DNA from: Timonella corticicola
GTDB lineage: Bacteria > Actinomycetota > Actinomycetes > Actinomycetales > Cellulomonadaceae
Length of the DNA stretch: 64,000 nucleotides
Direction: 5' to 3'
NCBI RefSeq assembly: GCF_042683685.1
Contig: NZ_JBHUOP010000003.1
Location: forward strand, 62,001 to 126,000
This document shows, one piece after another, positions 18,258 through 26,445 of this stretch (position 1 is its first letter; each line of letters opens with the position of its first letter). Both the position numbers and the translations under genes were made by a program. The notes below the pieces were generated by a model. The model saw only the letters and a list, made by a program, of their open reading frames with translations. It ran no database searches and was not told the origin of the DNA.

Positions 18258-19232
18258 CTATGCCTCCGACAATGGGTCGGGTGGCAGGCAGAAGACCACG
18301 TCTCCGGCACCGGTTAGCGTCAAGGGCCCGTCCGCATGGGCCACAAGCCATGTGGTCCCGCCACACCAGGTCTGGGCCGCGATGGCACCGGCCACTCGTA
18401 TCTCACCATCGAGCACGACGACGACCGCGTAGGAAGCCGGAATCCGTACTGTGCCAGCCACCGTGAGGTGCTGGACGCGGAAGTACTCCGTGGACAACGT
18501 GCCCGTTGTGGACACCAGCCGACGCATCTCGTCACCCGATCTCACGGTGAGGTCCACTGCCTGCAAAGCCGCGTCGAATCCTATGTTGAGATGCCCATCC
18601 GCGGCCCCGTCAAGCGCATACCCGTTCCACTCAGCCAGTATTGAGAAGTCGGTTGGTTCCTGCACCTCCACCAGGAAGACTCCCGCACCGATCGCATGCA
18701 GGGTACCGGGTGGCACATACACGATGTCTCCCGTGGAGACCGACAATCTGTGCAGATGGTCGCGGAGTTCGTCAACCTGCTGCTGCGCGACCAGCCCATT
18801 GAAGGTCTCGCGCGGAAGTTCCCGCGCGACACCCAACCACACCTCTCCAGGCGTGAGAATGTACCAGGCCTCCGCCTTCCCATGCGAGGAGCCGAGATGC
18901 GCCTGGGCGAACTCTCTGTGCGGATGGGCGTGCACGGGAAGGCGCTGGCCTGCATCCAACAGTTTCGTGAGGATCATGGGATCGTTGCCGAACTGGGCGA
19001 GATGCTCGGGACCGAACCAATGTTCGGGGTCGGCTGACAGCACATCGCGGATGAGTGAACCGTTGGGAAGCGCACTCAATCCCACACGGTCCTCACCGAA
19101 CAGGGAAACGGTGGAACCAACCCAATCCTCAGGTTCACGCTCGGGAGCAGAGTCCAGGTGGCGGAACGCTGTGATGCGAGAACCACCTCGGTAAAACCGG
19201 TCAGGTGGACAGTTACGGTCGAGTTGGAACAT
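18258..19232 (-). CDS. manA: Class I mannose-6-phosphate isomerase-like protein
   Basis: The ATG at 19232 has GAGGA at good spacing and yields the actinobacterial ManA opening MFQLDRNCPPDRFYRGG; the longer frame runs into the kinase gene. The 324-residue cupin-type protein has the zinc ligand region RLPVHAHPHREFAQ (His101, His103) and GKAEAWYIL (Glu121), then PPGTLHAIGAGVFLVEVQ. ManA interconverts mannose-6-P and fructose-6-P. The start overlaps the kinase stop by 20 bases. In this operon it may act on a sugar other than mannose, so the symbol marks the family and not a proven substrate. Confidence 0.75.
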   Translation of the reverse strand: MFQLDRNCPPDRFYRGGSRITAFRHLDSAPEREPEDWVGSTVSLFGEDRVGLSALPNGSLIRDVLSADPEHWFGPEHLAQFGNDPMILTKLLDAGQRLPVHAHPHREFAQAHLGSSHGKAEAWYILTPGEVWLGVARELPRETFNGLVAQQQVDELRDHLHRLSVSTGDIVYVPPGTLHAIGAGVFLVEVQEPTDFSILAEWNGYALDGAADGHLNIGFDAALQAVDLTVRSGDEMRRLVSTTGTLSTEYFRVQHLTVAGTVRIPASYAVVVVLDGEIRVAGAIAAQTWCGGTTWLVAHADGPLTLTGAGDVVFCLPPDPLSEA

Positions 19233-20430
19233 GTGATTCCTCAAGGCCTGCCAAGAAGCCGCCGACAAAGCAGTCCCCCAGACCAATGGTCGTCGGGGTA
19301 CGCGTTTCGACGACGTATCCGGGGTCCGCCTGGGCACCAGGGAATGCCCGCTCAATCGCGCCAGCTATCCTGCTGCCTTCCTCGTTGCGCGGCAACCTGC
19401 CGACCTGTTCAAAGGAGTCGCGTGTGGCCTCGTCACCCCACCGGTATCGAGCCGCAGCGGTGATGTTGGCCCGACGCAACGCAGTGGCATAACGGCCAGC
19501 CTGCGGGCCAACCACCGCGGCCCAGGCATGGGTATGCACGAGAACGTGGCGCGCGGCGACGATCTCCACGCACTCGTGCAGCGCAGGTATCACGTCCCCG
19601 GGGTCGCGAACATCAACCGGGCGGCCCACAAGCTCACTGAGTTCGTCCTCGTTGAGGCCATATACATCGCACAGCACCGAGACCTGTTCGAGGGCGACTC
19701 GAGAGAACCCACGGACATGGTAGGCCGCATGTTCAGCGATGACGAGCGTTCGCGCTGCAGATGGTCGCGCCATATCCGGCATGCAGGCGTCACGCAGTTC
19801 GGCGACCCTACCGTCCAGAACCGTGCGTTGGCGGATCGAGTTCAAACCAGAGATCAGAAACACGTCATGCGCTGCGACCTGTTCGGGCAGATCTGGCACC
19901 AGCCTGAGCATCCGGTTGGGTTCATCCGCAGTGAAAATGATCCGGTTGGCCCGGGAGGCGATCAGCCTGACATCTCCCACGGTGACAGTGTCCTGTGCGG
20001 CGAACTGGATGATCAGATGCGGGTCAACGCTGGGTTGGGTCGCGCTGGACACTGATTCAACACGAGTTGGCAACAGTTGCTCAAAGTAGCGATTCTCGCT
20101 GACCAGGTGGACCGTGCTCCGCATACCCCAGGCGTCGAGCGCACGGGCGGCACGCACTCCCGTGCCGCCCAGCGTGACCCGGTAGGCGGCATTCGCCACG
20201 AATCGCTCAATCACCAGGTCATCTCGCACGAAGTACTCTCCGCCGCTACCGGTGGACAGATGGAACACGATGGCTTGCAGCAGATCTCTCTCGTCAACGA
20301 TCTCGTGGGGAGCGCTCGCGGGAATCTGGGTGATCCCCTCGGACAGGAGCCTTCTCGTCAACAGTTCGGCGTCCCACTCCATCTCGTAGTCAACGGTGCC
20401 GCCCAGCCCCAGCAGATACGACAAAGCCAT
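19213..20430 (-). CDS. ADP-dependent phosphofructokinase/glucokinase-family sugar kinase
   Basis: A 405-residue ribokinase-fold protein. Features fitting the ADP-PFK/GK family are its length, the central LGGTGVRAARALDAWGMRSTVHLV (sugar-side glycine motif), FLISGLNSIRQ, and the C-terminal catalytic signature TTIGLGDCFVGG with the presumed base Asp. PfkB-type kinases are usually near 310 residues and carry a GAGD motif, so the ADP-family call is favoured but not certain. I use the ATG at 20430 after GTGGGGAACAC; a GTG at 20442 is the alternative. It sits between an aldolase and an isomerase gene, so phosphorylation of the sugar phosphate before cleavage is the likely role. Confidence 0.65.
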   Translation of the reverse strand: MALSYLLGLGGTVDYEMEWDAELLTRRLLSEGITQIPASAPHEIVDERDLLQAIVFHLSTGSGGEYFVRDDLVIERFVANAAYRVTLGGTGVRAARALDAWGMRSTVHLVSENRYFEQLLPTRVESVSSATQPSVDPHLIIQFAAQDTVTVGDVRLIASRANRIIFTADEPNRMLRLVPDLPEQVAAHDVFLISGLNSIRQRTVLDGRVAELRDACMPDMARPSAARTLVIAEHAAYHVRGFSRVALEQVSVLCDVYGLNEDELSELVGRPVDVRDPGDVIPALHECVEIVAARHVLVHTHAWAAVVGPQAGRYATALRRANITAAARYRWGDEATRDSFEQVGRLPRNEEGSRIAGAIERAFPGAQADPGYVVETRTPTTIGLGDCFVGGFLAGLEESHVPTRP

Positions 20431-20445
20431 CGTGTTCCCCACTCT

Positions 20446-21306
20446 CTAGTAGAGCTTTGCCTTGCCCGCAGCCTGGAACAGATCGATCTTGTGGGCTGCC
20501 ACCTCTTTCATCGCGTCAAGAGATGCCGGCTGAATGGTGTTGGGCTCACGTACCTTGGGGTCCGCGAGGACCTCGCGCATCCTCTGGTGATAGGCGGCCT
20601 TGATATCCGATGAGATGTTGATCTTGTTCACCCCGCGGCGCACCGCCTCAGCGATTTCCTCATCGGGGTTGTTCGACCCGCCATGCAGTACCAATGGGAT
20701 GCGCAGCGCCTCCTTGATCTGGCTGAGCAGTTCCTGCTTGAGTTCAGGACGCAACGAGGATGGATACAGCCCGTGCGAGGTGCCGATCGCGATGGCAAGG
20801 GAATCGACCTGCGTGAGTTCCACGAACCTAACGGCATCCTCCGGGCGCGTGTAGATGATCTCCGATGCGCCTTGCTCTGCCTCCTCGTCCAACTTTCCTA
20901 TGGTTCCGAGTTCTCCCTCGACTGGAATACCGAGCACATGCGCGCTGCGGACAACCTGCGAGGTGATCTCGACATTCCGATCGAACTCCTCCAGGGAGGC
21001 GTCGATCATCATTGAGGTGAACCCCACCTGTGCCGCGGTGAGGAACTGGTCATGGTCAGCGCCATGGTCCCAGTGGATCGTCACCGGGACGGATGACTCG
21101 TACGCTCGCTGCCGTACGGCGTACATGAAAGCCCGCCCCACATGCGAGTACTCGTCCGGGTGGATCGCAATGATGACCGGTGCGTCCAATTCCTCGGAGA
21201 TCTCCATGACTCCCTTGAACATCGCGTAGTCCGAGATGTTGAAAGCGGGAACCGCGAAGTTGTGGCTGTTGGCCACGTCCAGTAGTTGAGTGCCTTGCGT
21301 GAGCAT
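20446..21306 (-). CDS. Class II ketose-bisphosphate aldolase (KbaY/GatY/Fba type)
   Basis: The ATG at 21306 with AAAGG upstream gives a 286-residue protein of KbaY/GatY size. The catalytic Asp80 and zinc ligand His81 lie in IHWDHG, and further zinc ligands are His178 (GTSHG) and His208 (VLHGGS), spaced as in tagatose-1,6-bisphosphate aldolases. NKINISSD follows. The usual LDHG is WDHG here. It cleaves a ketose bisphosphate into dihydroxyacetone phosphate and an aldehyde; fructose, tagatose or another isomer cannot be decided by eye. Located directly after the permease gene and 16 bases before the kinase. Confidence 0.85.
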   Translation of the reverse strand: MLTQGTQLLDVANSHNFAVPAFNISDYAMFKGVMEISEELDAPVIIAIHPDEYSHVGRAFMYAVRQRAYESSVPVTIHWDHGADHDQFLTAAQVGFTSMMIDASLEEFDRNVEITSQVVRSAHVLGIPVEGELGTIGKLDEEAEQGASEIIYTRPEDAVRFVELTQVDSLAIAIGTSHGLYPSSLRPELKQELLSQIKEALRIPLVLHGGSNNPDEEIAEAVRRGVNKINISSDIKAAYHQRMREVLADPKVREPNTIQPASLDAMKEVAAHKIDLFQAAGKAKLY

Positions 21307-21325
21307 GGGTGTTGCCTTTCTTGAG

Positions 21326-22174
21326 TTAACTCTTGACCGAGCCGGCGGTGAGTCCGCCGATGAAATATCGCTGGAACACTGCAAAGAGCAGCAGGACTGG
21401 AATGGAGCCAAGGACGCTCATCGCCATGATCTCGTTCCATTGATACGAGTGCTGTCCCATCAGCAGTTGGATACCGATGGGAACGGTCCGCATTTCTTCC
21501 GTACGGGTCAGGGTGAGCGCGAAGAGATACTCATTCCACGCGATCATGAACGTGTAGATGCCCACCGAGATGAGTCCGGGGATCGCGATGGGAACCAGAA
21601 TGCGCCACAGCAACGTCATGGAACTGGCACCATCGAGTTTCACGGCTTCATCGAGTTCCCGCGGCAGGGTATTGAAGTAACCCGTGAGCATGATGATTGC
21701 GTAGGGCAGGGTGAACACCATGTAGGTCAGGATCAGACCCTGATAGGTGTTGTACAGCCTGAGGGCCACGACCAGCCCGAAGAAGGGAATCAGCAAGGTG
21801 ATCGGCGGCACCGCCTGTATCGCGATCACGACCACGTTGATGACGCGTTTCCCCGGGAACTCGTATCGGGAGAAGGCGTAGGCGCACAGGATAGCCACCA
21901 CCAGCGTCAATGCCACGACGGACAACGAGACAAGGTAGCTGTTGGCAAAGAACCGTAGTTTGTCCGGTGATCCGAGGATCGCCGTGTAGGCATCAAACGA
22001 GAACGAACTCGTGATGAGTTGGGGCGGCGAGGCAAAGATCTCTCGGTTGGACTTGAACGACGAGGAGAGCATCCACAGCACGGGGAGCCCTGCGAAGAGG
22101 GCACCTGCGGTCAACGCGATGATCAGCCCGGTCTTTTGGACGACTCGACGTTGCACCCTGGTGAGTTGAGCCAT
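21326..22174 (-). CDS. Carbohydrate ABC transporter permease, MalG-type
   Basis: A 282-residue CUT1 permease with about six membrane helices and the cytoplasmic EAA loop (ELDEAVKLDGASSMTLLWRILVPIAIPGLISV) that docks the ATPase. The ATG at 22174 is one base after the stop of the MalF-type partner. There is no dedicated ATPase gene in the operon; CUT1 systems often share an MsiK-type ATPase encoded elsewhere. Confidence 0.9.
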   Translation of the reverse strand: MAQLTRVQRRVVQKTGLIIALTAGALFAGLPVLWMLSSSFKSNREIFASPPQLITSSFSFDAYTAILGSPDKLRFFANSYLVSLSVVALTLVVAILCAYAFSRYEFPGKRVINVVVIAIQAVPPITLLIPFFGLVVALRLYNTYQGLILTYMVFTLPYAIIMLTGYFNTLPRELDEAVKLDGASSMTLLWRILVPIAIPGLISVGIYTFMIAWNEYLFALTLTRTEEMRTVPIGIQLLMGQHSYQWNEIMAMSVLGSIPVLLLFAVFQRYFIGGLTAGSVKS

Positions 22175-22175
22175 G

Positions 22176-23177
22176 TTAATCACGCGCCTTCTGATGACGA
22201 ACGTACAGGATGCCAAGGATCATCGACAGGACGAGCGTGATGACCGCCGCTGTCGAGGCCAGTGCGAACTCATAGTTGCTGAAGGCCTGCTTGTACGTGT
22301 AGGTACTGAGCATCTCGGTGACATTGATGGGGCCACCACCAGTCGTCATCCAGATCAGCGCAAACTGCTGGGACGTCCAGATCAGGTCGAGCAGCGTCAT
22401 CGAGATGATGATTGGTTTGAGTTGCGGCAGCGTCACATTGGTGAAGCGCTGCCAGAACGAGGCCCCATCGATCTTTGCCGCCTCGTAGAGGTCTGCCGGA
22501 ACGCCCTGCAAGCCGGCCAGTAGGCTGATCATGAAGAAGGGATATCCGGCCCACACATTGATGAACGTGACTGCCGGTAGCGCCAGGTTGAGGTCTGACA
22601 GCCATTCGATGTTTGTTCCGAGCAGGTAGTTGATGACGCCATTCGGGTTCAGAAGCATGCGCCACAGGATGGCGATGACCGCCGTGGTGAACAGCCACGG
22701 CAGCACGTACACCATGCGAAATAGCGTCATGCTGGTGCGTCCGAGCAGCGGTGAGTTCAGCAGCGATGCGAACAGGAGACCAAGGACGAGGTGGGCGATC
22801 ACGCTCACGATGGTGAAGAAGAGCGTGTTGGTCACCGCGCGGTGGAAGTTGGTGTCCGTCAGCACGGTCACATAGTTTGCAAGGCCAACGGACTGTGGGT
22901 TCTTGTTCATGATGACGTTGTCCATGAACGAGTACCCGATGACCAAGACCACGGGAACCACGAGGAGCACGAACAGCAGAACCACTGTCGGCGCCACGTA
23001 GAAGTATGGTTGTGCGCGTCTCATGATGAGTTCACTTCGTCTGCGATAACCGCCGTGCGGCGGATCGTGAGGTGGATGTTGCCCTGCGGGCGCCGGTGCG
23101 CGCCGCGCAATCCGTCGGGTGCTTTCCGACGAGTCGGTCGTTGGCATCGGCGCCGCAGGTTTGTGGAACGTGGTCAT
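22176..23177 (-). CDS. Carbohydrate ABC transporter permease, MalF-type
   Basis: The conserved permease begins near MRRAQPYFYVAPTVVLL and has six or so helices with the EAA loop DLYEAAKIDGASFWQRFTNVTLPQL. The frame also encodes a 51-residue Pro/His/Arg-rich N-terminus back to the ATG at 23177, immediately after the binding-protein stop. That extension is unusual; an internal start at 23024 would remove it. Neither start has a strong ribosome site, so the N-terminus is uncertain. Confidence 0.85.
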   Translation of the reverse strand: MTTFHKPAAPMPTTDSSESTRRIARRAPAPAGQHPPHDPPHGGYRRRSELIMRRAQPYFYVAPTVVLLFVLLVVPVVLVIGYSFMDNVIMNKNPQSVGLANYVTVLTDTNFHRAVTNTLFFTIVSVIAHLVLGLLFASLLNSPLLGRTSMTLFRMVYVLPWLFTTAVIAILWRMLLNPNGVINYLLGTNIEWLSDLNLALPAVTFINVWAGYPFFMISLLAGLQGVPADLYEAAKIDGASFWQRFTNVTLPQLKPIIISMTLLDLIWTSQQFALIWMTTGGGPINVTEMLSTYTYKQAFSNYEFALASTAAVITLVLSMILGILYVRHQKARD

Positions 23178-23178
23178 G

Positions 23179-24468
23179 TCAGAACTTTTCAGCCCAGGCG
23201 TCCTGTGCTGTCTGTAGCGCCTCGGTCACGTCGATCTCACCGTTGAGGTAGCGCTGTAGTTGCTCGTCCAATAGGCGCATGAGCTGTTCGGATACGGGTA
23301 GTCCGGTGAATTCGTTTGCCGGGAATCCACTCTGGTATATCTCGAAGGCTGTCTGGAAGAGCTCATCCTCACCGAGATAGTCAGGCACCGATTCGGTGTT
23401 CCCCGGAAAGGCACGAGCCATGGAGGACAACTCGGAGTTGGTGTCCGCGGACATCAGGAACTCAACGAGTTTCCATGCGGCCTCCTTGTTGTCAGAGCTG
23501 TCTGCCACCCCGATTCCCCACGATGCGTAGGGAATGCCGCGCTCGCCCGTGTAGCCGTCATCGGCGGGCAGGGCTGAGATGGTGAAGTCCAGATCGGGGT
23601 TGCTTTCCTTGATGAGTTGGATGTGTGCAAGCGAGTCGATCATCATTCCCACTCGCTCGTTGGTGAACTCCTCGACCTTGTCCTGCTCCTTCATCGTGAA
23701 GGCTCCGGGTGCGACGACACCCGCGTCCCAAAGACCCTTGATGTACTCGAAGGTCGCGGTGACACCGGTGTTGGTGAGGTCTGGTTGCCCGTTGGCGAGC
23801 ATGGATCCGCCTGAGGCCCAGAGCCACGACATGATGTCGTTCTGCACGCCGTTCGGTGCCTCAAGTGAGAGTGGCGCCACCCAACCATAGGTGGTGTCGG
23901 CAAGCGCTGAGATCTTCACCGCAGCATCCTGGAATTCGGAGCGCGTTGACGGGACGGCATCGACGCCGGCGTCCTGGAGCAACTTGTCGTTTGTGAAGAG
24001 TGGATACACGAAGTTGACCACGGGAATCATGTACGTGGCGCCGTCGACTTGGATTTGGCTGGCTATCTGGGAGTCGTCGTAACCCTGGGCTGCCATAAGA
24101 TCTGTGAGGTCGGCGATTGCTCCTTGGGTGGCGAAATCGCTCACCCAGGCTCCGTCGAGCCCCACCACGTCTGGCATTTCACCGGTTGCGGCACTTGCGA
24201 AGAGTTGTTCCTTGGTTGAAGCGTACGGTCCGGAGATCAACTCGACCTTGATTCCGGGGTTCTGTGTTTCGAATTCGTCGATGAGGGCGCGAAACTCGCC
24301 ACTGGGGAGTTCGGGTTCCCACCATTGGGCGAACTCAATTGTCACGTCACCATCGGATGACTTTTCGTCACTGGAACTACATGCGCTGGTCAGCAGTACG
24401 CTTCCGATCCCAAGGAAAGCTACTGAACGCATAAGCCACGGACGACGGTTGAGAGCTTCTTTGCTCAC
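23179..24468 (-). CDS. Carbohydrate ABC transporter substrate-binding lipoprotein (CUT1)
   Basis: A 429-residue family 1 solute-binding protein. The GTG start at 24468 is supported by GGAGG nine bases upstream. The leader has a hydrophobic core and the lipobox LTSAC (Cys30), then an acidic Ser linker. Typical elements are TIEFAQWWEPELPSGEFRALIDEFE, GEMPDVVGLDGAWV, YGWVAPLSLEAPN and GIPYASWGIGVADSS. It opens an operon continuing with two permeases, aldolase, kinase and isomerase, so it most likely captures the substrate of that pathway. The sugar cannot be named. Confidence 0.9.
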   Translation of the reverse strand: MSKEALNRRPWLMRSVAFLGIGSVLLTSACSSSDEKSSDGDVTIEFAQWWEPELPSGEFRALIDEFETQNPGIKVELISGPYASTKEQLFASAATGEMPDVVGLDGAWVSDFATQGAIADLTDLMAAQGYDDSQIASQIQVDGATYMIPVVNFVYPLFTNDKLLQDAGVDAVPSTRSEFQDAAVKISALADTTYGWVAPLSLEAPNGVQNDIMSWLWASGGSMLANGQPDLTNTGVTATFEYIKGLWDAGVVAPGAFTMKEQDKVEEFTNERVGMMIDSLAHIQLIKESNPDLDFTISALPADDGYTGERGIPYASWGIGVADSSDNKEAAWKLVEFLMSADTNSELSSMARAFPGNTESVPDYLGEDELFQTAFEIYQSGFPANEFTGLPVSEQLMRLLDEQLQRYLNGEIDVTEALQTAQDAWAEKF

Positions 24469-24494
24469 AAGACACCTCCATTAGTGCTGTTTTA

Positions 24495-24518
24495 CGCAAG
24501 TTTATACAGTTTCTTGCG
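24495..24518. promoter_or_regulatory. Candidate DeoR operator between divergent genes
   Basis: Inverted repeat CGCAAG at 24495-24500 and CTTGCG at 24513-24518 with an AT-rich 12-base spacer, in the 159-base divergent region between the binding-protein gene and the DeoR-type gene. Further GCAAA/CCGCAAA stretches occur at 24570-24595. Placement suggests the regulator's binding region; the exact site is a guess. Confidence 0.45.
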
Positions 24519-24627
24519 GTTATATGGGATCCTATGCTGAATTATGCCGCCACGTCAACGAATTTCGGCAAAAAAACCGCAAAGAGTTGCATGAACGCTG
24601 CTAAACTGCCGAAAAGAATGGAACGAC

Positions 24628-25443
24628 ATGCCCTCAACAGCGAAAGGCGAACACGTGCGCAAACTTCCTGCCGGCCGCAAGGCACTGCTACTCGCACAGG
24701 TGAACAACGTCGGTGAGGTTACGGTCGCGGCGCTCGCAGAGACCTTCGGCGTATCCATTGACACGATTCGCCGCGACCTTGACTCCCTTGACCACGATGG
24801 CCTACTCATCCGCACCCACGGCGGGGCCATCAGCATGCACGCCGGTCAGTTCACGGATCGGGACGTTGACTTCCGCCTGAAGATCAACCACGACGAGAAG
24901 CAGTCCATCGCCCGGGCCGCTCGCACCCTCATCAAAGACGGCTCGGTGTTGCTCATGAACGCAGGCACCACCACGCTTGCCCTGGCGCAGAGACTGCAAG
25001 ATGCCCGCGACCTCACGATAGCGACCAACAACCTCCTCATCCCACAGACCGTCGCACACTCGTGCCTCAAGGATCTGTATCTGTTTGGGGGATCGGTACG
25101 TTACCTCACCCAGTCCACCACTGGACCGGTCGCCCTCCATCTCGCAGACACCACGGGGCCAACCGAGGTGCACGCCGACCTCGCGTTCATTGCGGTCGGT
25201 GCGGTCTCGGCAACCCACGGCTACTCCACCACCAATGCTGGCGAGGCCACCATGATGCGCTCCATGATGGAGAAATCGGACCAGGTGGCCGTCCTCGCGG
25301 ATTCCTCCAAACTCGACCGCACCCTGTTTTCGCGCGTCAGCGACCTCTCTGCCGCCGACTATCTCATCACCAACGCTCCGCCCAGCGAGGAACTCCAACA
25401 GGCACTCACAGAGGTGGGCACCACACTCATCATCAGCGACTAG
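24628..25443 (+). CDS. DeoR/GlpR-family transcriptional regulator
   Basis: A 271-residue repressor. The N-terminal winged helix is typical (LLLAQVNNVGEVTVAALAETFGVSIDTIRRDLDSLDHDGLLIRTHGGA, residues 20-66). The C-terminal sugar-phosphate sensor has LLMNAGTTTLALAQRL and AVLADSSKLDRTLFSRV. DeoR regulators normally respond to a phosphorylated intermediate of the pathway they control. It is divergent from the CUT1/aldolase/kinase/isomerase operon, the likely target. Start ATG 24628 has GGAAC nearby. Confidence 0.9.
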   Translation: MPSTAKGEHVRKLPAGRKALLLAQVNNVGEVTVAALAETFGVSIDTIRRDLDSLDHDGLLIRTHGGAISMHAGQFTDRDVDFRLKINHDEKQSIARAARTLIKDGSVLLMNAGTTTLALAQRLQDARDLTIATNNLLIPQTVAHSCLKDLYLFGGSVRYLTQSTTGPVALHLADTTGPTEVHADLAFIAVGAVSATHGYSTTNAGEATMMRSMMEKSDQVAVLADSSKLDRTLFSRVSDLSAADYLITNAPPSEELQQALTEVGTTLIISD

Positions 25444-25664
25444 TCGACCTCTCCTCAGAACGAGAGCGCGAAAGATCACCGGATGGCATCAATTCCACCG
25501 AGCCCCTTGCGCTACGCACACGCGCATGAATTAGAATCAAGTCATTGAGTTAAACGCTTGACTCGCTGGATTGCAACGATTCTCACCAATCAAGGCACCC
25601 GGCACCTTGACCAAGACATCAACAGACGGCGCTCCGAAGCCGCAGCGCACACGCAAGGACAACA

Positions 25665-26297
25665 ATGAACTGGATGCTTGAAGCCCTGGGCTGGATCGGC
25701 TCAGCGATCGTGGTGGTCTCCCTCCTGCAAACGCGAATTCTGCGCCTGCGCGTACTGAACCTGATCGGATGCTCCGTCTCAGTTGTATACGCTCTGCTGG
25801 GAAGCGTCTGGCCGGTCCTCGGACTCAATGCGGTTCTCGCGCTCATTAACATCGTGCACCTGCGCAAACTCACCGCCGCAGAGGAGACCGAGCGGGCATA
25901 CGCAGTGGTCACCGTCCAGCCCGACGATGCCTATCTTGAGTTCCTGCTCGACAAACATCGCGCGGACATCAACGCCACCAACCCTAACTTCGATCAGGAC
26001 TCTGCCGAGACTCCCGCCACCGAAGCACACCTGGTCTTGCACAATGATGAAACCGTTGGCATGGTCCTCATCCACAACGATGGCTCTGGGGTCGCACGCG
26101 TTGTACTTGACTACGTAACTCCGCGCTTCCGCGATTTCACCCCTGGTAAGTACCTGTTCCGCGACTCTGGTCTACTCCGCTCACGCGGGTTCACCCACGT
26201 GTCCGCTCCAGCTCCCGCTGACAAGCAGACGTCAAGCTACTATGAGGCTCTCGGATTTACGACGAGCGGGTCGCGCAGCGTTCTCCAGCTCACCTGA
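25665..26297 (+). CDS. Membrane protein with C-terminal GNAT-like domain
   Basis: A 210-residue protein. Residues 5-68 form two or three membrane helices of a YgjV-like kind (WIGSAIVVVSLLQTRILRLRVLNLIGC, LGLNAVLALINIVHL). Residues 80-210 look like a GNAT acyltransferase fold (TVGMVLIHNDGSGVARVVLDYV, RDFTPGKYLFRDSGLLRSRGFTHV, SSYYEALGFTTSG), although the acetyl-CoA loop is weak. A membrane anchor fused to a GNAT-like domain is uncommon; the substrate is unknown. It stands alone, 221 bases after the DeoR gene. Confidence 0.65.
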   Translation: MNWMLEALGWIGSAIVVVSLLQTRILRLRVLNLIGCSVSVVYALLGSVWPVLGLNAVLALINIVHLRKLTAAEETERAYAVVTVQPDDAYLEFLLDKHRADINATNPNFDQDSAETPATEAHLVLHNDETVGMVLIHNDGSGVARVVLDYVTPRFRDFTPGKYLFRDSGLLRSRGFTHVSAPAPADKQTSSYYEALGFTTSGSRSVLQLT

Positions 26298-26445
26298 GTG
26301 GATGGTTGCGCCGACCAGGGTCGGCGGTTCAGTGCCGGGCTCATCCTCACCGCATGATCATCGTCCGGCCCTGGCGGATGTTCGCGGTTACGTGCCCACG
26401 GTGACATGATGGATGGTGCAACGATGCAACGTCTAAGGAGAGCAC

